Assembly (NCBI GenBank): GCA_012845835.1
Contig: JABAKD010000002.1
Location: 20,474,129-20,538,128, forward strand
DNA from: Undaria pinnatifida
Lineage: Eukaryota > Sar > Phaeophyceae > Laminariales > Alariaceae
Length of the DNA stretch: 64,000 nucleotides
Direction: 5' to 3'
Of this stretch, positions 56,195-64,000 are shown one piece after another (within the stretch, counting starts at the first letter, position 1; the number at the start of each line of letters is the position of its first letter). A program made the position numbers and the translations under genes. The notes below the pieces were generated by a model. That model saw only the letters and a list, made by a program, of their open reading frames with translations, was not told the DNA's origin and did no database searches.

Positions 56195-58577
56195 ACACAA
56201 CATGCGACATGCACTGCTTTGTGCGCACATAACAGTTCCAATTCAGCAATACATGGGCGACACTGACCTTTGATGAGCGTTTTTTATCGCATTCCTGCTT
56301 GTTGGCGGGAATTAAGGGGCATAATGCTATAATTTACAGGTCGTATATAAGGATAATGGGGCATAATTGGTAGCACAATTTACCTGCTAGATACTCTAAG
56401 CATAATTGCCAAAAACCGAGCATACACAGGTGGCGTAATATGCGAAAAAAGAGCTTAAGAAACCAAGGCCTAGATTCCGGTCCATTTATCATTCTGCGCA
56501 CTGATACTATTACAACCCGTATGGAGAGGGACGAAAACTGAAACTAATATTCCCACCTGGTGTTTCGTCCAATGACTACCACGCAACCCGCAGCCCGTAC
56601 TAAGGGTGTTGAGTTTTATGCGAGTACTGCATCAGTATTAATAACTATATACTCAACACATGCAGCAACAAAGATATATTAACAACATCGGTAATGGTTG
56701 GTACCAGGTATTAATAGCAACGGTACATACATCCCAAAGTAGTCCGTTCTTGTCGTTAGTAATATACCTGATACCATTATTAACCAGTAATATACTAAAC
56801 AAAGACAACAAAGCATGATCAGCAGCGATGCTGGTATCGTGACAATACGTACATCGCCACAAGAAAGGAAAGATCAAAACTGAACTGAATAGTAGCACTG
56901 ACATCAGTACTGCGGTAGATAACGTCACAAGACAAATAGAAGCACCCTAGATAGCACGACAATACCATTTCACGAAGGCTATTATATGCTAACTCATTTA
57001 TCTAGCAACGAAATGTGATAATCACAACACAGCGGTATGATTTAGTATAAATACTGCGTAACACATCTAGCGGTTGTATCAAAGCTACAATGGAAGAGTG
57101 GCAATAACTTCAGCATTGTAGATAACACCACGAGATGAGATAGCCACAGCCCAGATACTACGATAAGATAATGTCATTAATTAACTAGTACCTGGTATCT
57201 CGTTTCTCTCGCATTGAAATGTGATGATAACAACACAGCAGCAGTAGCATCAATACGTAACACATCTATCTTCAAGAGCAACACCACCCCACGGCTATGG
57301 ATAGTACACACAATGAGATGAGGTAATAAGAACACAGCAGTAGCATCAATAACAAATCTATCTGAGCTTTATAACGCAACCTGGCAAGATTATTCATTTT
57401 CTACTTGAAATTATTATTTTCTACTGCATTACGCTGTTTCGGTACTCATTTTCTAACTGTTTTGGTACTCATTTTGTATGAACGCAACACGAACCAGACA
57501 CCAGATGCTTGTTTTTTACGTGGGGCTCTTTCGATGACGTGAAATTGAAATAGCAATACTCGTGTTAGTCTCTGTGTATATGTGGAGCGTGTCGTCGATG
57601 GAGATCGCGTCCAGTCCATCCTTTTTAATCGGGTTGTTACTGTTGCTCAAGTCTGGAGGCCTATCACGTGCGTGCACGCATGGTCAATGCATTTCCACGT
57701 TTCTTGAACTTGTACTCGTACTCGTGCCAAGTCAGCAGCAGCAAAATTCACCTGAATTTTTGACGAGGATGATCCATTTTTCAGTTTTTCGGCACGTGGA
57801 TTTCGCGGCAATGTACTTGAACAAGCCACCACAGCTCCTCGATCCACCATAAGCACTACCAAGTAGTAGTTTAGCACTAGAGACTGAGCTCAAAATCTTG
57901 CCTCCGGAAGCTTCATGAAGCGTATGATGCCTGGGCTAAATCCGACTGAACAAGCGTATCACCACGTTTTGTCACTATTTTTTCAAGTACGTGTGTGTCC
58001 AGGATCTTGATTGAAGTACCTGGAAATAAGACGGGGATACAAAACGAAGAGTTCAACCTTTTCTTGGATTTCTCAATTGTTTAGTACACTTGAAAGCTGG
58101 TAAATAATTTGAGACGCCAAGTAGTATGTTGCTACTGCTGTTAAGTTAAACGGAGATTGTACGTTTCATTCAATATGTTTGTAATGCACCGCAATGTAAT
58201 TACGGAGATGGTACGTTGCGACAGCGGGGCGAGCCGGCCTGGCTATGGCTCACCTTTTGCCTTGGAGTTCGATTGCTGGGCCTGTTGGCCCGCTAGCCTC
58301 TCCAAACCACCATTCCAATTGCAAGCGGAGCAATCGACTTCTATATTCTTCCGGCATTCCGTCTTACAAGTGTTGTAAATCTCGCAAGCACTGGGGTCGA
58401 TGCGTTTATGCGATCTGCAGATTATCGTTATAGTTCTTAGTCCTTTAGGTATTACTTTAGCACTTTATATCTTCCTTTCAGTTTCCTTTTTATCACGTTT
58501 CATTTCGTTCATGGGGGTGTTGAGAACTAAACACCAGGTGCCAGAACAGTGTACTCAGCCGAGTACCCTGTCCCCTC
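56195..58577. other. Non-coding stretch, partly AT-rich with weak repeats
   Basis: No gene supported. At 57000-57365 a loose repeat (GAAATGTGAT, AACACAGC, GTAACACATCTA) recurs three times. A frame at 57562-57852 with a hydrophobic start (FLIGLLLLLKSGG) has no recognisable domain. Confidence 0.4.
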
Positions 58578-59698
58578 GGACAGGCGTTAGGGCCAGGCAG
58601 ATGAAACCATCTGGGTGATGGACGCCCATCCCGCGCCTACAGAATTAACCTCTACTTTGCGCCCAATACGCCGCGGTTGAGACCGCGGCCCATCGTACTT
58701 TTCCGTTCCCAGGCTTGGTCGTCGCAACACCCCCCAAGACTTGCAAGATCTGCCAGGGCTTGGATGAATTCGGCCCCGGTCGGCGGAACTCCACCCCCCT
58801 TCTCAGCCAGACCCACCGTCTGAGTACGCGGTTTAAGCCGAGGTAGTCAGCTCCTTCATATCCGGTTTAGCTCTTGACATGTACAACTCCTTCTACTCCA
58901 TCCGAATGTCTGACTCTCCAATCTGGGTCGCTGAAGCCGTTCATCTCTATAGCCAGACCCGCCGCTTGAGCGAACGGTTTAGGCAGGACGCCAGCTCCTT
59001 TCTTCTTCAAGGCCCTTGACACGTACAATCCCTTCCAGTCTCCAAATGAATATTTCACTCTTTAATCTTGATCGTTGAGTCATACACCCTCCACAGCCAG
59101 TGATAAACCCCAGCTTTCGTCTTGGTTCCGATCGGGTGCGACCTAAGCGCCTTTCCTAAGGGCCTTTCTCCCCGGCGCCGCCGTCGCTGCAACACCCCCC
59201 CAGCCGGGCGCATGTGAGCGTCGGAGCCAAACGGACATCCCGGTCATGATTCGGTAACAGCGCGTGCGCCTTCCTCCTCCTCCCAACGCCGTCGGCTCGA
59301 TGTTGCAACGCGCCTCCTTCCGCTGTGACAATCTTGGACGGTGGTGGGAAGAGCGGTGGTCCTGGTCTTCGAGCTTTTCGAACAAAATTTGACGAGCCGA
59401 CGCTTCATAAAAACATTATTTCCTCCGTCGCAAGGCTGGTTGACATTCTCGCTCCTAACACACATCGTGCACAAAAAACACAGAAAGTCCTATTTTAGAA
59501 ACACGATCCCGAGCAGGCGCTCATCTTCGCCTACCCGTTCAAAGAGACTTACTTATCAAGCAGATGAAACCATCTGCATGATGAAACGCCCATCCCGCGC
59601 CCACAGAGTGAACCTCCACTACTCTGCGCCCAATACACCGTGGTTAAGACCCTGACCCATCGTACTGTTCCGTCCCCATGCTTGGCCGCCGCTACAGC
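58578..59698. repeat. Pair of ~150-bp direct repeats around a tandem repeat
   Basis: 58578-58730 and 59551-59698 share AGATGAAACCATCTG, CGCCCATCCCGCGCC, TGCGCCCAATAC and CCCATCGTACT. Between them, 58808-59070 is a two-unit tandem repeat of about 135 bp (AGCCAGACCC, GAGCGAACGGTTTA-like, CAGCTCCTT, TTGACA.GTACAA). On the minus strand it gives two copies of a LYVSRA-like peptide. An LTR-like or transposon remnant is possible. Confidence 0.6.
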
Positions 59699-60214
59699 GT
59701 TACGCTAAATATGTTCGTAATGCACCGCACAATATAATTCTGCAACTTTTGAACTTTACTCAAGCTAAATGGCGAGGAACACTTTGGAATTGCAGTGTTC
59801 TCCCTCACTGTTACTTCGGATAGAATGCACGAGTTTTGGTTCATGTAATAGATAGCGAACTGCTACTCGCAATTGGCTTGAAACGGTCGCTCAGCGTTGT
59901 GTGCGGAACGTTCTGAGCCTGTGTCTCTCTGTGTTGCTCTGTGTTCTTCCGTGCGGTACACTACAAAACAACACCAGAACCCTGAACCCTATTTCCGTCC
60001 CCCGAACCAACGGCAGCATATCACCTTTTGTCGCTGCGCAGAAACTCGTCTGCTTCTCGGAGGAAGCACTCTTCGCCTCGCAGACACCGTCTACTACCCG
60101 CTCTGCCCCGCTTCGTCCCATATTCGTCCTCACTTTTTGCTTCCTTTCTGCGCCCCCATTCACCGTCTGCTCCGCTGCTCGCCATCTTGCCGCGTTCACG
60201 AACACCTCCCCAAG
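59699..60214. other. Upstream region of the hydrolase gene
   Basis: Several frames are open here, one beginning with a hydrophobic VLSLCLSVLLCVLPC stretch, but none of the long ones starts with ATG. The missing first exon or exons of the hydrolase may lie here or further left; I could not fix them. Confidence 0.35.
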
Positions 60215-62871
60215 GCAAAGCACAACCCCCTCGTCGTCATCCCGGGCGGGCCTGGGCTGCCCCACGACTACCTCGAGACCCTTGAGGGGGCGAGCAAGGA
60301 CGACCGGGTGGTGGTGCTTTTCGACCCCATCGGCACGGGTAACAGCACCGCCCTCCCCACGAACGTTAGGAACACCGCACCTGACCTCCTCGGCACCCGG
60401 TGTCTCGTCGCACAGGTAAAATAGTAGAAATACGAACACGTGCACGCTGGCAGGACGACAAGGAGCGCTTGCCCCGAGTCTTTTTGCCGGTATACAGGTG
60501 TATATACCGCTCGCGAGGGACGACCCGTGCGTGAAAACCTGGGGCCACGGGCACTCGACGCGCGGCGTTTACTCTGCATGTGTGAATTGAAAGCGTCGAA
60601 ATGAAATGTCGCCACAGTAATCAGTGTCTTGGTAACGAAGAGCGTTCTTCGCGTTCTGTAAAAGTATTTGTTAAATTTTCCGAAGAGGAGGAACTTCATC
60701 TTATCTAAGCCAACTTCCCAGCCGCCTATCCCCGAGCTCGGAAACAGAAAAATGAGAGCAGCTAATACAACATGGCTGTAAACTTATGCAACCCCTTCGT
60801 TTTCCACTCATGACCCCCCCCGCCACCCCCCCACTGTTCATCTTCAAACCGCTTGTCTCCGCGCGCCATCTCCTTGCTTCGAAAAAAGCAAGACCAACGC
60901 TGTTGTGGACTACTTGAAACTCAACACATACCACTTGTTAGGGCACGGTACCGGGGCCGAGGCGGCGCTTGAACTGGGCAAGAGCATGGGGAAGGCACCC
61001 CCCCGCCCCCCTGGCCCGGATTTGGAAGCCGTGCTTTCGGTCATACTGGCCAGCCCCGTGTTGGGTGATAATGAGCTACCGCCTGACTTCTTGGAAACCC
61101 TTCGGGCTCCCTACATCAAGGGCGGAAACGAGGTATGTATTATACTCGACACTACCTATGTTATTATAGTATATTGGACAGTTGGTCTGCGAGAGAAGGG
61201 TAAGTTTTTAGTGGCCAATCATAAGGCGTGCGTGTGTTCAGCTGAGGCGATGTTGCGTTGCCGTCACTACCGTTGGTGTGGTGTGATGTGCGGCGCAATT
61301 TCGGAGTCCTAATGAGTGGATACGTGGGAGCGCGTCTGCGGTGAGATAACCCCTGATGAGAAGGGTGACGGTGACGATAACTGATAGTTCTGACGTGTCG
61401 AGTATGTCGATAAATGAAGCTGGCACGTACTGAGGGCTGAGGCTGTTCACATCAGCCTGCCAGCGAAAAAGAGCGCAGGGCGAGGAGTGAGCAAACAGCT
61501 CAAGATTGGATACCTGCGTGCATTGTGGAAAGTTAAAGACCTGCTGGCAGGATAGGAAATAAGACAGGGATCGCTCACTCCGACCTGGCCCTTTTCCCCT
61601 CCACGCCATCTTCCTTCACATTATCGCAGGCACCCCTGTGCCTCGAGACCGCGATGCAGGGTCTAAGCGCGGACAGTTTTGCTGGAGGCGTCGCAACATT
61701 GAAGAAAGACCGGAGGTCCAAGAATGCGGTAGGACCGTTGGCGTGTCCCGTGCTCATCACCTATGGCAGGTCAGAGGGGAATCTTTCCCTTGACTCGGAC
61801 GGACTGAGTCAAAATCGTGATTGCTGCGTGGACGAAGTGGATGCTGGTATTCCGTTAATTGTCTGCTTGCAACTTAGTGCGTATATGTCCTGCCATGTCT
61901 TCTGAATCCCAACGCGGCTTGTGCAGGGCCGACGTCGCGTTTGGCGGCGTTCTAGGCGTCTCTCTTCTTGCTTCTACGCTCGTTAGAGCTTACCAATAAC
62001 CCAATGGAATTTTGAATAGACATTAGTAAACATCTATATATTGATGGTAGCCCCTACCAATTTTATCCGGTGCGGGATATTTCCTGCCTGCGATGGGAAA
62101 AGCACAGTGACAGATGGCTGACCGATCGCTAGCGCCGTCGCTTGCGCTCGCAGAAAAACATGTATTGCGGGATCAGCCCTCCCCGTACCATCTCAAAGAA
62201 ATGCCGAAGAGCCGCATACGGACGGGCCTTCGTGACCTCAGCCCCTCCCGCGTTGCATTTGTGTCTGCGCCCTCTGGTGAAAACTGTCTTGCGCCAATCT
62301 GACCTATTTCCTCCGGCACTCGTGGCAATTGCATGACAGTCGAGACGTAATCGGAGACAAGGCTGTCGCTACTCTTCAGGAGGTGTTGTCGGGAGGGGAA
62401 TCTCCGGTAGAGGTCAAGGCTTTCGCGGAGAGCGGCCACCTGGCGCATCTAGACGAGAGAGAGGAGTACGTAACGGTAAGAGTGGGCGGGGGGCTTATGT
62501 CGGTTCGAGCAGCTGCTTTCGGATTACACTATCAACAAAATAGATGTCTCTATTGGCGCGGGGGTGAGATGTGAGGGAGGGAGGAGCAAGAGTATGTGTG
62601 AGTCGTCAGTTTCCCATGTATGTCGCAGAGTCTTGGTTGCGTGGTGTTTTTCCTTCGTGAGCCACTCTCATTGGATGGGTTAAGAATGAAACCGCGCGCA
62701 CGCACGGATTTCCACGCTAAGCATTTCCTTATTCGTCCCCGCTCCACCGTTTGCTGTCTGTTTGCATCACCCTTCGTCCGCGGCTCTTGTCCGCGATTCC
62801 AGCTCGTGCAGAATTACATCACTTCCATAGACGATGCGTGGGTGGGCAAGAGCGGCGAGACCAAGAAGTAA
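60215..62871 (+). CDS. Alpha/beta hydrolase, proline iminopeptidase type, likely catalytically dead
   Basis: Five exons are supported: about 60215-60415, 60893-61132, 61630-61769, 62340-62475 and 62812-62871, all with GT-AG borders and matching phases. The N-terminal start is unresolved. Exon 1 gives KHNPLVVIPGGPGLPHDYLETL and VVVLFDPIGTGNSTALP, matching the oxyanion loop (normally HGGPG) and the GxGxS strand of proline iminopeptidases. Exon 2 holds the nucleophile elbow, here LLGHGTGAEAAL where the family has GHSWGG, so the serine is glycine. Exons 3-4 join as CPVLITYGSRDVIGDKA, with the acid Asp in place, and exon 4 ends with the His in AESGHLAHLDEREEYV. The C-terminus is NYITSIDDAWVGKSGETKK. 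The cap region is short compared with the family. The gene is intact otherwise, suggesting a pseudo-enzyme, not a pseudogene. Confidence 0.82.
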
Positions 62872-63789
62872 ACCGGCTGTTCGACTACAATAACTTGCCG
62901 ACATATTTTGAGGTTGTTGATTAGCTTAGATGGCGTCTTATTGCCGGCGCTGTGTTGGCGCAGTCTCCCCATTGCGTATCCGTCCCCGTTATCAGCGCGT
63001 ATTGCGCGGGGGGGTAGATTCCCCGAGCGAACATGACTGTATTTTTTGTCTGTCGCTGGTCGAAGGAAGGACGATGACTATTGCTGAATAACTCACGCTA
63101 AGCCAAACCATTCTGCTGGCTTGTATCGTTTTCCCTTATTCGCCTGAAATGTGCGCGCAGGATGGTAGTGTGTTATTTACACGTAGCGTTAACATAACAC
63201 AGTGTAGATCCATCTGCTGCTATGCACCACCCATTACATGGTAAAATCTTCAGTTAGTTGATTATACATACGTCGCCAGCTATCGTTTACTTTTTTCATA
63301 CTTACTTATATGGTATGATACCAGCGTTTGTCTGTTGTGCTCTCGGCTGGTGTGGTCCGCACGCGTGCCGTCAGAGCTTTGCCGCTCTTGATCTATCGTT
63401 GTGCCTTTAAAACCTCACCTTCTACAGTAATTAGTTTGATACAGAATTCGGGGGGTTATTTTGCCAAGCGGCCGCCTTGTCGTCGTGATGATGTGCTTGG
63501 GACCGAATTGATGTATATGCCGCGCTCCTACTATTGTTGTACTTCCCGCGATTATTAGTTATTATGTATCGTATCAGATAGACGGGTACGTGGGGCTCTG
63601 GGGTACAGAAAGAACACGGTATTTTACCATGCCGCCAGGCCATATTTTGCTGTATTTCAGATGCCGTTCGTTGTGCATGCGTTGTGTAAGGTACTTGAGG
63701 CTGGAAGGGTGGTCCTTTTTGCAAATGAAGGGGAGTCACCGACCTAAATCTTTCATTAGGATCAAATATATAACACGCGCGAACGACCT
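62872..63789. other. Non-coding stretch
   Basis: Downstream flank of the hydrolase gene. No gene recognised; frames up to 125 codons have no domain. Confidence 0.4.
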
Positions 63790-64000
63790 TTCGTAAAATT
63801 TTGTGCAACTAGTCTAGTGTATATTATTAGCGAAACATAGATGTACCACGCAGCTTGCAAAGTTGAGTTTCAATCATTCAATCGGTCGTACTCACAGCTG
63901 ACGTTTTTCATTCCGTAAATTTTGTGCAACTATAATACTGCTGTATATTAGCGAAACATAGATGTACCACGCAGCTCGCAAAGTTGAGTTTCAACCATTC
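63790..64000. repeat. 121-bp tandem repeat with hairpin motif, runs off the edge
   Basis: One full and one partial unit from CGTAAAATTTTGTGCAACT, through GCGAAACATAGATGTACC to ACGCAGCTTGCAAAGTTGAG and ACTCACAGCTGACGTTT. Each unit holds the dispersed hairpin motif seen at 38312. The array continues beyond the window. Confidence 0.88.

Noticed and set aside
58867-59058. A small minus-strand protein gene with LYVSRA repeats
   Set aside because: Only 63 codons, with repeats derived from a 135-bp DNA duplication; no family recognised.

Overview
The window looks like nuclear DNA of a photosynthetic stramenopile, most likely a brown alga or close relative. This is inferred from three things: two host genes whose products start with a signal peptide ending in an A-F motif (the bipartite plastid address of secondary red-plastid algae), intron-rich host genes, and dense CAG tracts, minisatellites and Ty1/copia elements. 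No species can be fixed from the sequence alone.

Host genes are few. (1) A plastid-targeted small multidrug-export family membrane protein lies on the minus strand at 35526-39538, in two exons separated by a 2.9 kb intron that fits a GC-AG rule. (2) Head to head with it, 217 bp away, a small predicted thylakoid-lumen protein starts at 39756. (3) A five-exon (or longer) alpha/beta hydrolase of the proline iminopeptidase type runs from about 60215 to 62871. Its nucleophile elbow reads GHGTG, so the catalytic serine seems to be gone. Everything else that is open is short, repetitive or unconvincing.

Most of the window is mobile and repetitive DNA. 1-8440: 25-bp and 129-bp minisatellites, GTCCCG-rich repeats, a putative old LTR, a pair of TA-flanked MITEs. 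8445-14665: a young, nearly whole Ty1/copia element with 254-bp LTRs and a TGTTG target duplication. 15-21 kb: old inverted-repeat elements and degenerate repeats. 22798-25835: a non-autonomous hAT-like element with a perfect 8-bp target duplication, carrying a second member of its own family nested inside it. 25879-26252: a complete 374-bp TRIM. 26-35 kb: mainly non-coding, with short repeats and a perfect 179-bp tandem duplication. 37406-38541: another hAT-like element, inside the host intron. 40455-50673: an old broken copia element on the minus strand, whose left LTR is split by a 2.95 kb foldback element with arms over 1 kb, and whose gag region carries a near-perfect 330-bp inverted duplication. 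52005-54235: two copies of a 'leader plus 42-bp array' unit. 54-59.7 kb: dispersed and tandem repeats. 63.8-64 kb: a 121-bp tandem repeat running off the end.

The structurally most interesting signals are the self-nested hAT pair, the foldback-in-LTR nest, the gag hairpin (a possible double-stranded RNA source), the leader-array units, and the hydrolase that appears to be a pseudo-enzyme. No rRNA gene, convincing intact tRNA gene, CRISPR array or operon was seen.
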